From: CBFHMJ01 sp965656875
Lineage (GTDB): Bacteria > Pseudomonadota > Gammaproteobacteria > Enterobacterales > Alteromonadaceae
Assembly (NCBI GenBank): GCA_965656875.1
Contig: CBFHMJ010000007.1
Span: 1 to 23,079, forward strand
DNA length: 23,079 nucleotides
Direction: 5' to 3'
Shown: positions 7,454 to 16,454 of the stretch, one piece after another
How the letters are laid out: every line of letters starts with the position of its first letter
Numbering within the stretch: the stretch's first letter is position 1
Translations under genes and position numbers: made by a program
The notes under the pieces: model-generated
Database searches by the model: none
What the model was told of the DNA's origin: nothing
What the model saw: the letters and a program-made list of their open reading frames with translations, nothing else

Positions 7454-7479
7454 AGGAATACTCATCTCTGAGTATTCCT
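7454..7479 (+). terminator. Terminator of the M23 gene
   Basis: A perfect 11-bp stem (AGGAATACTCA / TGAGTATTCCT) with a TCTC loop lies 25 bp after the stop codon and is followed by a short T-rich stretch (TTCTGTTATT). It is a plausible intrinsic terminator, though the T run is weak. Confidence 0.7.
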
Positions 7480-7559
7480 TTCTGTTATTCCCCAACCAAC
7501 ATTTTGCATTAAACGTCGCTCAATATAAACACATTCCTGTTATACGGTGTTTTTCAAGG

Positions 7560-8170
7560 TAGTTGTCACTACTTGCCTAATTTTTATGCTGCACTTTGTA
7601 ACTCGTTTTCGGGCTCATCAGGGTTTAATGTCACTGGCCCTACAGGGTCATAATTCCGAACATCTCCTAACCAGCGATTTGGATTTCTGGCTTTTGCTGC
7701 CTTTAACACCAACTCTCGATTAGCCAGTATGTCATGATCTTCACCTGCATGGCGCTGCGCTGGTGTCACGAAGTTAAGCTTGCTGTGCCGATGCTCGTTG
7801 TTATACCAGTTAACAAATTGATGCACCCATTGCCTGGCATCATCAAGCGACTCAAATCCTGACGATGGCCAGCACGGTCGATACTTCAGCGTTCTGAACA
7901 ACGCCTCTGGATAGGCATTATCGTTACTGGTCCCTGGATGAACTTTGTCCTGGCACTGGTTTACCCGCTTTTCTTAACTGTTTACGCCAATTGTAAAGGG
8001 TTTGCTCAGAAATGCCTTCTTCTTTTGAAACTGCCGAGACCGTCATGCTCAAAGGCGGTAGAAACTTCTTCAATACTGCTTCTTTACGTTCTGGTGAATA
8101 TGAATACATTATCTACTCTGTATCCACCCCCTGATCTATATTTTGTTTCTAAAACAAGTGATGACAACTA
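7560..8170 (-). mobile_element. Internally deleted IS3-family element (non-autonomous)
   Basis: The 611-bp unit is bounded by inverted ends that match at 14 of 16 positions: TAGTTGTCACTACTTG at 7560-7575, and TAGTTGTCATCACTTG read inward from 8170. Inside, the orfA start is joined directly to the orfB end. The central part of the transposase, with at least two of the three catalytic acids, is missing. It therefore resembles a MITE-like deletion derivative whose ends could still be moved in trans. Confidence 0.72.
7584..8109 (-). pseudogene. IS3 orfA-orfB deletion fusion remnant
   Basis: On the minus strand the first part (8109 down to about 7935) encodes an OrfA helix-turn-helix start (ERKEAVLKKFLPPL, SAVSKEEGISEQTLYNWRKQ). 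The reading then breaks near 7925-7935 and resumes as the orfB C-terminus (SNDNAYPEALFRTLKYRPCWPSSGF, WYNNEHRHSKLNFVTPAQRH, then NPNRWLG...PVGPVTLNPDEPE). About 700 bp of a normal element is missing. The remaining catalytic-Glu region appears altered (EALFRTLK in place of ESLFRTLK-type text), but the upstream Asp blocks are gone in any case. Confidence 0.78.
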
Positions 8171-8728
8171 TCCTGACACAGGGGGCTACTATGGTTGTGA
8201 TATGGTTTGAAAGGAAAAACGCCTTTCATTAATACTAACTATGTTCGTAGACTCATTTGACAATCACCATTGGTAAACAATTGCAACTAATTACCAATAA
8301 AACAACTTCAGCAGCCTTGAGTTTTTGTTCAAGGGAATGCCAGAACACCTTGATAATTTCAAACGTTAAAATCGTAGTTACAGGGTAATATTTCCGCGAC
8401 TCCCACCTCCACTCTACATGTCTCATAACACAGGAAAATTTGCTGATAATGTCAGGCACTTCTTCATTGCTGATGAGTATAAATATAGTTCTGAAATGTT
8501 CGTCGTTAAAACGAGCTAAATATCACATTGGTGAATCAATCGTTTATATCAGAGGTGACAAATGTAAAAGGAAACGATGGGCTATACATTTTCGACCAGA
8601 TGTTATGATTAGGCGTACTTTTTCTTGAGTACACTTTTTCAGTGTGTAAGTGGTTTTAATGAATTAAATCACATATTAATCAGTATTTTACGGCCGTTAG
8701 TAAGGAGTGATAACTACAAATTATAGCT
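8171..8728. other. 558-bp gap with no supported gene
   Basis: No family is recognisable in any frame. Short open stretches exist around 8440-8628 on the plus strand but lack a ribosome site and a recognisable product. A small stem (ACACT / AGTGT, about 8630-8650) precedes the Mrr-like gene. The stretch may hold decayed accessory genes. Confidence 0.4.
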
Positions 8729-9040
8729 ATGATTGACATTGATAATGCAGAAAGACTAAGAGAAGTTAGCTTAGAGCTATTGGAGTTTTTTCAGTTTCGT
8801 AATATCAAAGTCAGAGAAGGTATAGGGGCTGATGGCGGAAGAGATATCGAAGCAGAGACTATTGGAAGAGATGAGAGTCAAGCTGACTATCTTGCAAAGT
8901 GGTGGATTGAACTAAAGTTCCGATCTAAAAAATACCTTGATATAGGGAATATTGAAGACAAAATTCGACGCGCTGGTAATAATCATATTCAGTATTTCCT
9001 TTTGATAACTAATGCGTATATCTCTGTAGACATTTTAGCG
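8729..9040 (+). pseudogene. Mrr-like restriction endonuclease, 3' truncated by IS remnant
   Basis: About 103 codons of real protein remain. They look like the N-terminal restriction-endonuclease-like (Mrr_cat-type) domain found on Mrr enzymes and on many multidomain defence proteins. The motif is present: GADGGRD with Asp39, then WWIELKF with Glu61-x-Lys63, i.e. D...ExK. The natural sequence runs to about ISVDIL. It then continues antisense into the IS3 remnant near 9035-9042 and stops at 9121 in foreign sequence. The downstream part is not found on the other side of the remnant, so the target domains are unknown. AAGGAG at 8702-8707 is farther from the ATG than usual. The gene is presumably non-functional. 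Confidence 0.68.
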
Positions 9041-9697
9041 CGGCTTGCTTCGAGACCATCAAAACCACTTGACGGCCAGCCCGGTATGTATTTCAGTGTA
9101 CGGAACAGCGACTCCACATAAGGATTGTCATCACTGACCCGCGGACGGCTATAGGAAGGCGTTATGCCCAGCTCTTCCATTTTCGCTTTTAGCGTCAATG
9201 ATTTCATGGGGGCACCGTTATTTGAATGCAGAACCAGTGGCCGATTAAAGCACTGTTCTCGCATCAGTGTGCGTTGCAATAACGGCGAAGCCAGCTCACC
9301 ATACTCGCGTTCATACTCGTCATAACCGACGATTTTTCTGCTGTAAACAACTTCTATTACGTACAGATAGTAATACCGCCCACGTACTGTTGACGGCAGG
9401 TACGTTATATCCCGGGTAAAACCTGATTTGGCCCCGTTGCTGTATAACTCGTTGGCTTTGAAGCCTTCTGTCGACTACGTTGGCGCCCTCTGCGATTAAG
9501 TTGCCCGGCCGCTTTGAGCACACGAAAAAACTCAATTCTGAAGCAATATACTCCCCCCTTATCCAGTAATGTCGGTACGATCTGCGTTGGCGGCAGACTC
9601 GCATATTCTGCTTTATTACTGATATCAAGGATGGCCTGTCGCTCTGGCTCTGTGAATTTATTGGCCGGTTCCGGGCGCGGGGTTACTGGTAGCTGAT
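9041..9697 (-). pseudogene. IS3-family orfB remnant, C-terminally truncated
   Basis: Read on the minus strand from 9697, the blocks come in natural order: NKFTEPERQAILDISNKAEYASLPPTQ, YIASELSFFRVLKAAGQLNRRG, KASKPTSYTATGPNQV, a damaged YLPSTVRGRYYYLYV region, then LMREQCFNRPL, NNGAPMKSLTLKAKMEELGI, RVSDDNPYVESLFRTLKYIPGWPSSGF. Several frame changes and stops lie between 9280 and 9450. The match ends near 9041, inside the nuclease gene, without the last ~60 residues of the transposase. It belongs to the same subgroup as the pieces at 4560-5025 and 7584-8109. Confidence 0.8.
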
Positions 9698-9883
9698 CTT
9701 AGTGAATTTACCAACTAACACGTTATATCAATAAACCATCCTTCGTAACTCTCCGCTCACTCGTTAAATATCAGTTTGTCGTGTGCTTGTCTGCGACGTA
9801 CATCATTCACCTCGTGGTTCATTTGTTTGAGGTGTTAAGTCTGACTGCCTGTTCATACTGAACGTTTTGCAAGGACTTCTTCT

Positions 9884-10402
9884 ATGCGTCTTCCGGACAA
9901 TGCAAGGGCGTCGTTAAATGCGACGTTTATTCTTAAACTGATTTTTGTAGCGGCAGCTCTGTGTTTCATTGGTAGCTGCCTGATCCTGAGGTATCGAATT
10001 GGTGTTGATTCTCAACAGCACCCTTGTTTGCCGGATCACCGTGTTTATCTGATTGACCTTAAGGATAAAACGGTCACGCGTGATGGCCTCTACGCGGTTA
10101 AAACCACGGCGCAGCAACCGTACCTGCCCCATGATACCTGGTTAGTTAAGCGTGTTGTCGGGTTACCCGGAGATGTGGTTCGCACGCGAAAAGAGGGTGT
10201 GTATATCAATGAAAAACGTGTGTCTGAGGGTTACGCGTTAACTTCGTTGTCGGACATTGAGCCGATTGACTATCAGCAACCACGAACACTGCAGAGTGAT
10301 GAACTGTGGCTGGTGGGTGATACTGAAGACAGCTACGACGCGCGTTACTGGGGGCCGATAAGTACACATCAGGTGGAAGGTCGTGTCTGGCCGTTATTTT
10401 AG
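9884..10402 (+). CDS. trhF: TrhF/TraF-type S26 signal-peptidase-like protein of F-type conjugation
   Basis: This 172-aa protein has one N-terminal membrane segment (about residues 16-36) and a periplasmic S26-peptidase-like domain. The Lys block LVKRVVGLPGD (Lys89) and the C-terminal block VGDTEDSYDARYWG are those seen in leader peptidases and conjugative TraF/TrhF proteins. In F-type systems of the IncHI, IncA/C and SXT class this gene precedes traW. The usual catalytic serine motif is not evident; the matching region reads GVDSQQHPCLP (Ser43, Cys48), so the nucleophile is uncertain. AAGGA lies about 9 bases before the ATG. It is the first tra gene in the window. The 187 bp upstream hold no clear promoter and border IS debris. 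Confidence 0.82.
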   Translation: MRLPDNARASLNATFILKLIFVAAALCFIGSCLILRYRIGVDSQQHPCLPDHRVYLIDLKDKTVTRDGLYAVKTTAQQPYLPHDTWLVKRVVGLPGDVVRTRKEGVYINEKRVSEGYALTSLSDIEPIDYQQPRTLQSDELWLVGDTEDSYDARYWGPISTHQVEGRVWPLF

Positions 10403-10411
10403 GTGAAATTT

Positions 10412-11737
10412 ATGGCAAACAGGCCGGTATTGCTTATTTGTTTGATGCTCTGGTTAATTGTGGGAGGCGGTGTCTTTTTTATCGTTGCGCTGGCCGGGAA
10501 TGACAGGGATGGATCAGCATTTCTTGAGCACCAACTTTCTGATACAGAAATTCTTCAGGACGAGGTTGTTGTTGATGAAGACCCGGCCCGCCGGCATTTC
10601 AATGAATCCGATGTCAGTCAGTTTTTTGATAAGCAGAATATTCAACGGACAAATTGGGCCGAAACATGGGTAGTCGCTGATCGTCATGAGGGAGAACATC
10701 ATCATTTGGAAATAGACGGATCAGATTTACTACAGGCAACATGTGACCGTGACCAGGGTGGCCTAAGCTATATTTTCGTGTCCTTTAGCTTAGGTGAGGC
10801 CTTACTAACACAGATCATTCAACAGGCTGATGAATGTTCAACACTGGTATTCAGAGGCATTGGTGATGGGATGATGCTGACAACCTTCATCCATCAGGTC
10901 AGATTGTTGATCGGTGATAACATCGACTCACCTGCGATTATTATTGACCCGATATTATTCCAGCGGTTTTCCGTCAGTCGGGTGCCGGCAGTCGTTCACT
11001 ATCGGCCATCATCCGACGGGCTGAGAACGGAATTACTGGCAGGCCGGGTTACAGGTCTGTGGGATCCGAGCTGGCTTCGTGAGAAGTTGCGCCATGCAAC
11101 CGAACCGTTAGATTATGGTCTTCGCGGGCCAACGGTTGATATTACTGAACCTGATTTAATTGAGTTGATGAAAACGCGCTGGCAACAGTTGAATAAAGAG
11201 GCTGTCGTTAGCAGGGTGCTGTCGGATACGAGTACACCGGTAACGCCGGTGTTTTTGCCGCTGGCGACAGAAAACACGGTAACGCGTTTTATACCCGGTG
11301 TTACGTTATCGAAAACAGTGACTGATGCAACAGGTCGCTTAATATACCCCGTCGGCGCCACGATCAACCCACTGGCTTTAATGCCCTTTACGCAACAGCT
11401 GCTGGTCTTTGATGGTACGCAAAGTCACCATATTGACTGGATTAAAAAGTTAGTAAGTACCAACACTAACGGTCCGTCCGGTTCGTTCTCCCGGCAAGTG
11501 TTACTCACGACGGCGCTGCCAGAACCACAGAGCCTGTCAGGATTGATCACACTGGAACGTGAACTGGGCCTTCCGGTTTATCCGCTCACGGCAGAAATAG
11601 CGTCTCGATTCAAACTACAGGCAATTCCAGCTACTGTTCATGCTGAAGGACAGGTGTTTGTGGTGGCAACACGAACGTTAATACGGTCAGATGATTTTCC
11701 AAAAACGATGATTGCTGCCAGCGGAGATACCCAATGA
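10412..11737 (+). CDS. traW: TrbC-TraW fusion, F-type pilus assembly protein
   Basis: I chose the ATG at 10412 (441 aa) over the GTG at 10403, because AGGTGA sits five bases before the ATG while the GTG directly abuts the trhF stop. A membrane segment opens the protein (LLICLMLWLIVGGGVFFIVAL). Residues ~115-215 match the thioredoxin-fold TrbC domain of F-type systems (LVFRGI, PAIIIDPILFQRFSVSRVPAVV). Residues ~238-430 match TraW (GPTVDITEPDLIELM, IYPVGATINPLALMPF, LVFDG). In the F plasmid these are two proteins; IncHI/SXT-type systems carry a fused version. Both act in the periplasm in pilus assembly and retraction. It overlaps traU by four bases (ATGA). Confidence 0.85.
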   Translation: MANRPVLLICLMLWLIVGGGVFFIVALAGNDRDGSAFLEHQLSDTEILQDEVVVDEDPARRHFNESDVSQFFDKQNIQRTNWAETWVVADRHEGEHHHLEIDGSDLLQATCDRDQGGLSYIFVSFSLGEALLTQIIQQADECSTLVFRGIGDGMMLTTFIHQVRLLIGDNIDSPAIIIDPILFQRFSVSRVPAVVHYRPSSDGLRTELLAGRVTGLWDPSWLREKLRHATEPLDYGLRGPTVDITEPDLIELMKTRWQQLNKEAVVSRVLSDTSTPVTPVFLPLATENTVTRFIPGVTLSKTVTDATGRLIYPVGATINPLALMPFTQQLLVFDGTQSHHIDWIKKLVSTNTNGPSGSFSRQVLLTTALPEPQSLSGLITLERELGLPVYPLTAEIASRFKLQAIPATVHAEGQVFVVATRTLIRSDDFPKTMIAASGDTQ

Positions 11738-12753
11738 CATTATCCTGTGGTAGACGGTTGTTCGTTGTGATGTTGCTGATAATGTTTCGTGGCTCGGTTG
11801 AGGCCAGTGAAGGATGTCCTGATGCCCGACTGTTATCTGAGAAGTTGTTAACGGATATTTGCTGGTCTTGTCTGTTCCCTGTTCGCATTGCCGGCTTTCC
11901 TATGGGCGGGGGCCGTGTTCCTGATGGTGCTGCCAGTAAGTCGCTGTGTCTGTGTGAGGATAATGCCGGTGTTTCCAACCCGGGACTGACAACCGGCATG
12001 TGGGTCCCTGCCCGATTGATTGAAGTTGTCCGTTCTGCAGGGTGTGCTCCGGCATTGTCCGGTGTTCGGTTACCTGTCGGGGGATTAAAACGGCAGCAGG
12101 GTACACATGGTTCAGGAGACCTCGATACGGGGGATGTTGCTTTTTATCATTATCACTATTATGCGTTTCCTTTATTGTCGATGCTGGGTCTGGTGATGCA
12201 GGGCGCATGTTTCACCAATAATTATCAGGATATGGATGTGATGTATTTATCCGAGTTAGATCCCACCTGGCAGAATGACGAGCTGGCTTTTTTTACTCAG
12301 CCAGAAGCGGCATTTGTCGCCAACCCATTGGCACTGGCTGCCTGTTCTGCCGATGTGTTGGCAGCATCTGGCCACGAACCGATCGATAGCCTGTTCTGGT
12401 GTGTGGGAGGTTGGGGGCACCTATATCCGATGTCTGGTCACACGCTGGCATCAGGTTCGCTGGCTGAAAATACCAGTCATCTGGCCGCCAGGGCTGTTGC
12501 TGCACAGCATCGACGCCTCCTGGCCAGAAAAACCATGGGAAACGGGGCGTTGTGTGGTGGCGTGCTGGATCCAATGTTTCCTAAGTCTCAGTATAAATTA
12601 ACCATGTTTTATCCTGTACCAGAGACACAACAAGGTCATGTGATTGGGGAACCAACCTTTCAGTGGGGAGAATGGCGCATGATACCGGGAAGTGGTGAGG
12701 ATACCTTATATATTTTGTGGCGTTGGCAGGATTGTTGTCATGGCGCCCGATAG
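11734..12753 (+). CDS. traU: TraU, conjugal DNA transfer / pilus assembly protein
   Basis: The 339-aa product has a signal peptide (MTLSCGRRLFVVMLLIMFRG to about residue 24) and is cysteine rich, as expected for periplasmic TraU. Family hallmarks include DICWSCLFPVRIAG at 41-54 with the CxxC pair Cys43/Cys46, LCLCEDN near 71, and GGWGHLYPMSG at 225-235. TraU is needed for DNA transfer and works with TraW and TrbC in F-type systems. The start overlaps the traW stop as ATGA, so translation is probably coupled. The length is close to F TraU (330 aa). No defect is visible. Confidence 0.93.
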   Translation: MTLSCGRRLFVVMLLIMFRGSVEASEGCPDARLLSEKLLTDICWSCLFPVRIAGFPMGGGRVPDGAASKSLCLCEDNAGVSNPGLTTGMWVPARLIEVVRSAGCAPALSGVRLPVGGLKRQQGTHGSGDLDTGDVAFYHYHYYAFPLLSMLGLVMQGACFTNNYQDMDVMYLSELDPTWQNDELAFFTQPEAAFVANPLALAACSADVLAASGHEPIDSLFWCVGGWGHLYPMSGHTLASGSLAENTSHLAARAVAAQHRRLLARKTMGNGALCGGVLDPMFPKSQYKLTMFYPVPETQQGHVIGEPTFQWGEWRMIPGSGEDTLYILWRWQDCCHGAR

Positions 12754-12785
12754 ATAGCCGGATTGAAGATAGGGAGTTGTTATCA

Positions 12786-15700
12786 ATGTCTGTTAAAGTA
12801 AAAATTTATGTCCTCATCATATTAATTAGTATACATCCTTATCAACTGTTAGCTAATACACCTGAAATCTCTGATCCTCATATAACATTCGGCCTGCAAG
12901 GACAACACGCCGGTACTTCGCTCGGTAAAGAACTGACGATACCCGGTCTCAACCAGGGATTCATTGAACTACCGGGTGGTGAAGTGATATCACTGGATGC
13001 GTTGTTTCCTGGTCAACAAGGTCAGGTCGATACATTGACAGAACCATTTGGTGATAATGCCGCTTTGTATCAGGCCGGTGTGACGAGCCAACAACAACTG
13101 GGCAAGGCTAATACGACCTGGGGCGACGCATATCGAACGATGAAGCAAGTAAGTAACCGTGCACGCCCTGATTTAAAGGATGATCCGGTTTGGGCGTTAA
13201 CCGATCGTGTCCAGGCATCGCCTTTTTCCCTGAGTGAGGTCTTTGAGGATTGTTCCAGTGAGTCGATGAGGGAGCCGGACATTCGACTGTGTGATCGGGT
13301 TAATCTGAAGAGCCGCCAGTGCGAGCTGTTTCATGACTATTCGGTAGGCATTGTGGAACATGTCAGTGGTCCGCTGAACATTGAATCCTGTGGCGATGGA
13401 TGCCTGACATTATGGCTGGGCGAAGTGGGTAATAATTACTGGCGCGGTCGGTGCAGTATCTTTGAGCAGCAAATGGTTGTCAGGGTTCACAATCCTGATG
13501 CCATTACATCCGTATCCCTGGATTACGCAAAATGGGACGATTACATGCAACTCTGGCTTGGTGATGAAAAAGTCTGGTCTGGTCCGAATGCGCGTTTTCC
13601 ACCGGAAACATCCGGCTCTTGTGAACTGGGTAAAAGTTGGGAGAAAACACCTGGTACGATAGTGACGACGCCATTTAAATCATTGACTGAAGGTGATACG
13701 TTACCGATCAAGCTCCGGGTTTCAGTGACCGGTAGCGGTGAAGGATATGCGCGCCTGACCCTGAGATATGACCCATCTGCCATCATCAGTCAGGATGACT
13801 GGTTCCCTCAACAGTGCCTTGATAAGCTGGATATCTGGTCCTCGCAATTTGATCAGGTATCCGTCCAATGTGAAGATATGCCTGCTACTGAGCAGGGTTG
13901 TGCCAGTATTAATGGACAACGACTTTGTGAAGAGGTCTTTAAAACACCACCCTCACCTTCAGTGTCACCCCTTTGCCGTAAAGCGACTGTCATGGCAGAT
14001 ACCACTTCAATGGCGAGTCAGACTCGCATGGCATGTGAACAATTAGAACAGCAGGCCGGATGTGGCTTTATCTCGTCATCCTGTGCAGAGCAGAATGATC
14101 AGGGATTTTGTATCCGATTTACTGACCGTTATGACTGTTCGTTATCGACCTCCACCGGGGATTGCGCCGTATCTGGATTATTTCCTGGAGATTTTGATGG
14201 ATGTAAAACAACCCGCCAGGTGCAGGCAACATCCGTTGAGAAACATCTGAGTGATATAAAGATTTGTGAAACCCCTCATCCACTGACGCGTTGTGATATC
14301 AAACGGACGGTTAATGTCAGACCAACCCGCCAACAGTGGACCCTCAATCGTCAATGCATTGATCAGCAACTTGTATCTTACCGTCCGGTTCATGCGCAAA
14401 CACTGATCAACGGTGGGATAGCCCTTAAGATCCACCAACAGGAAAATATTGATGCGGTTATCAGTCAGTATCCGTTACAAGACAATGACTGGACAACCAT
14501 TATTAAGCTAACGGGTAACCGTCAACCGGTTGAACAAACACGACCTGCCACTGACTATATTGTTTATCAATGTGAGTTTGGCAGATTATCGGGTGACCGC
14601 TGTGAATTAATGGTAGATGGCGGTTGGATTTCAGAGCCTGCAATCCCCGTGACTGAAAAACGATGTTTATCGGGATGGGAAAAAATTAACGAGACAACGT
14701 GTATGCGTGAAATTATGGCTTGTCCTGAACCAGCCAGACTGGTGGCTGACCTGACATTCACTGGTGAGCGGCTTGAACAGTCGTTGACTCATCTGTCAGC
14801 CGACGACGGTGTGGAACAGTGCATGATGTCCTCTGATCAGTTTTCAAGCGTTGTCTGGCGTTGCAATGACGAGCACCCTAAACCTGTGGGGCAATATTAT
14901 ATCGGCGCGGCTGAATTAGCGTTACTACCTGCGTTGTACCCTGATGAAATGAACAGCCCACCTCATCTTCAGGTGTTAAGTACATCCGATCAACGAGGAG
15001 ATGTGTGTTGGCATGCTACAGCTACATACAATCAGGCTGGTGCGCTGGGTGGTAGTGAGCAGTCTGGCAGTTCATGGGCTCAGTCAAATGGGAGTGTCGT
15101 ATCGGTTACGGGAGGGAAGCAGGCTGACAGCTGCGAACCTTTTAGAGAATCGACGCAGTGCCAGTATCTGGACAGCCAGTGCACTGGAGGCGCAGCAGGG
15201 CATCAGGGGCATTGTTATTTATCCAGTGACCGATATGACTGCGGTGATTCAGTGGTAATGAACGAGACCATTATTGAAGCATCAACCCAGTGTGCCGGAC
15301 CTGTTCAATGTATGGGCACAGAGTGTTTAGCTCCCCATCAGTATCAATCCGGTAATTTTGGTGAAGCTATTGCACTGATGAATGCGGCGCAGTTCATGAC
15401 GCAGGATGTGACCTGCACCGGTCAGGATGGATTAAGCAACGTCAATTGTACTGTGTTTGGTGGCGATGCTCTCGAATGTAAAAAGGCCATAGGTGGCGTG
15501 GTTAATTGTTGCGACCAACCTACCGGTGTTTCGCTGGGTGATTATTTAACGTTACTGGCGAATATTAGCAAACTGGATCAGGCCATGATGTCGCTTTCGC
15601 CTCAAAGTGCTGCTTATGGTAGTTGGCAGACATTGCGGCAACCCGTCACTCAAACATGGAGTACAGTAAAGCAGCCATTCGTGACCGCCTGGGATGGCTT

Positions 15701-16454
15701 GTTAGGTCATGTCCCCGGTGATGGTGTTATTGACAGTGCAACGGCAGCCGCCGGCCAGTTTACTCAAACACTGGTTAATGAATCTGCTGCCTGGGTAGGA
15801 CAAACATTTGGAGGAGGAGCGCAATCGCTTTTGTTCACCAATGCTGGCGGTGCCGTTGGCGCTGATGGTGTTGTAACGGGTGGCAGTTTTTCTTTGGGTG
15901 GTGCTGCAGGGGCAGTACTGAATACTGTGATGGCTGCGTATATGATCTACGCTATTACGATGTTGTTGATACAGATTATCTGGCCTTGTGAAGAGGAGGC
16001 CTTTGAACTGAATGCTAAAAATGAACTGAAGAGTTGTCATTACGTGGGCTCATATTGTCACACTGATGTTTTAGGAGTGTGTGTTGAGAAACGTCAACAA
16101 TATTGCTGCTTTTCATCGCCTTTATCGCGCATTATTCAACAACAGGCTCGTCCACAATTGAATAAATCCTGGGGTACAGCTAAAGCGCCTGATTGTGATG
16201 GTTTTTCTGCAAATGATCTTGCACAGATTAACTGGTCTCAGGTCAATTTTGATGAGTGGTTAGCCATCTTGACGGTAACAGGGCAGCTTCCACAAGCGGG
16301 CTCATTAACGGCAGAAAAATTAACGGGTAATGGCAGTGTATTTGCTGTATCAGGCGAGCGTCCGAATGTTATTTCTCGCGCATTAAAACGTCTTGAGGAA
16401 TTATCTCCTTCTTCAATTCAGCAGACTGTCATCGGTGAATTGTCTGGAGGGTAA
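12786..16454 (+). CDS. traN: TraN, large cysteine-rich mating-pair stabilisation protein
   Basis: The open frame begins at 12717 inside traU. The ATG at 12786 is preferred because AGGGAG precedes it and it gives a normal signal peptide ending around HPYQLLA. The product is 1222 aa, about twice F TraN, but in the range of TraN from SXT/IncA/C-type elements. I count about 50 cysteines, consistent with a disulfide-stabilised outer-membrane adhesin that grips the recipient cell. The C-terminal ~200 residues are typical of TraN: a hydrophobic stretch near 1048-1068, then the YCCFSSPLSRII motif and PDCDGFS. The middle (about residues 60-1000) varies between elements and probably sets recipient specificity. 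It lies 32 bp after traU and ends the tra operon here. No terminator is obvious in the next 150 bp. Confidence 0.9.
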   Translation: MSVKVKIYVLIILISIHPYQLLANTPEISDPHITFGLQGQHAGTSLGKELTIPGLNQGFIELPGGEVISLDALFPGQQGQVDTLTEPFGDNAALYQAGVTSQQQLGKANTTWGDAYRTMKQVSNRARPDLKDDPVWALTDRVQASPFSLSEVFEDCSSESMREPDIRLCDRVNLKSRQCELFHDYSVGIVEHVSGPLNIESCGDGCLTLWLGEVGNNYWRGRCSIFEQQMVVRVHNPDAITSVSLDYAKWDDYMQLWLGDEKVWSGPNARFPPETSGSCELGKSWEKTPGTIVTTPFKSLTEGDTLPIKLRVSVTGSGEGYARLTLRYDPSAIISQDDWFPQQCLDKLDIWSSQFDQVSVQCEDMPATEQGCASINGQRLCEEVFKTPPSPSVSPLCRKATVMADTTSMASQTRMACEQLEQQAGCGFISSSCAEQNDQGFCIRFTDRYDCSLSTSTGDCAVSGLFPGDFDGCKTTRQVQATSVEKHLSDIKICETPHPLTRCDIKRTVNVRPTRQQWTLNRQCIDQQLVSYRPVHAQTLINGGIALKIHQQENIDAVISQYPLQDNDWTTIIKLTGNRQPVEQTRPATDYIVYQCEFGRLSGDRCELMVDGGWISEPAIPVTEKRCLSGWEKINETTCMREIMACPEPARLVADLTFTGERLEQSLTHLSADDGVEQCMMSSDQFSSVVWRCNDEHPKPVGQYYIGAAELALLPALYPDEMNSPPHLQVLSTSDQRGDVCWHATATYNQAGALGGSEQSGSSWAQSNGSVVSVTGGKQADSCEPFRESTQCQYLDSQCTGGAAGHQGHCYLSSDRYDCGDSVVMNETIIEASTQCAGPVQCMGTECLAPHQYQSGNFGEAIALMNAAQFMTQDVTCTGQDGLSNVNCTVFGGDALECKKAIGGVVNCCDQPTGVSLGDYLTLLANISKLDQAMMSLSPQSAAYGSWQTLRQPVTQTWSTVKQPFVTAWDGLLGHVPGDGVIDSATAAAGQFTQTLVNESAAWVGQTFGGGAQSLLFTNAGGAVGADGVVTGGSFSLGGAAGAVLNTVMAAYMIYAITMLLIQIIWPCEEEAFELNAKNELKSCHYVGSYCHTDVLGVCVEKRQQYCCFSSPLSRIIQQQARPQLNKSWGTAKAPDCDGFSANDLAQINWSQVNFDEWLAILTVTGQLPQAGSLTAEKLTGNGSVFAVSGERPNVISRALKRLEELSPSSIQQTVIGELSGG

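Noticed and set aside
8440..8628. 62-codon plus-strand frame between IS and Mrr-like gene
   Set aside because: No ribosome site, no recognisable family, and neighbouring frames are equally open; not called as a gene.
9320..9628. 102-codon minus frame as a distinct gene
   Set aside because: It is a shifted frame of the decayed IS3 orfB; the true blocks appear in other frames on the same strand.
9514..9696. Plus-strand 60-codon frame
   Set aside because: The minus strand here reads clear IS3 transposase blocks; the plus frame is a shadow of the remnant.
11900..12601. Several 90-110 codon open frames across traU on both strands
   Set aside because: traU has a full signal peptide, conserved Cys motifs and coupled start; the others match no family and overlap it fully.
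13070..16040. Multiple short open frames within traN on both strands
   Set aside because: All lie inside the continuous traN frame, without ribosome sites or recognisable products.
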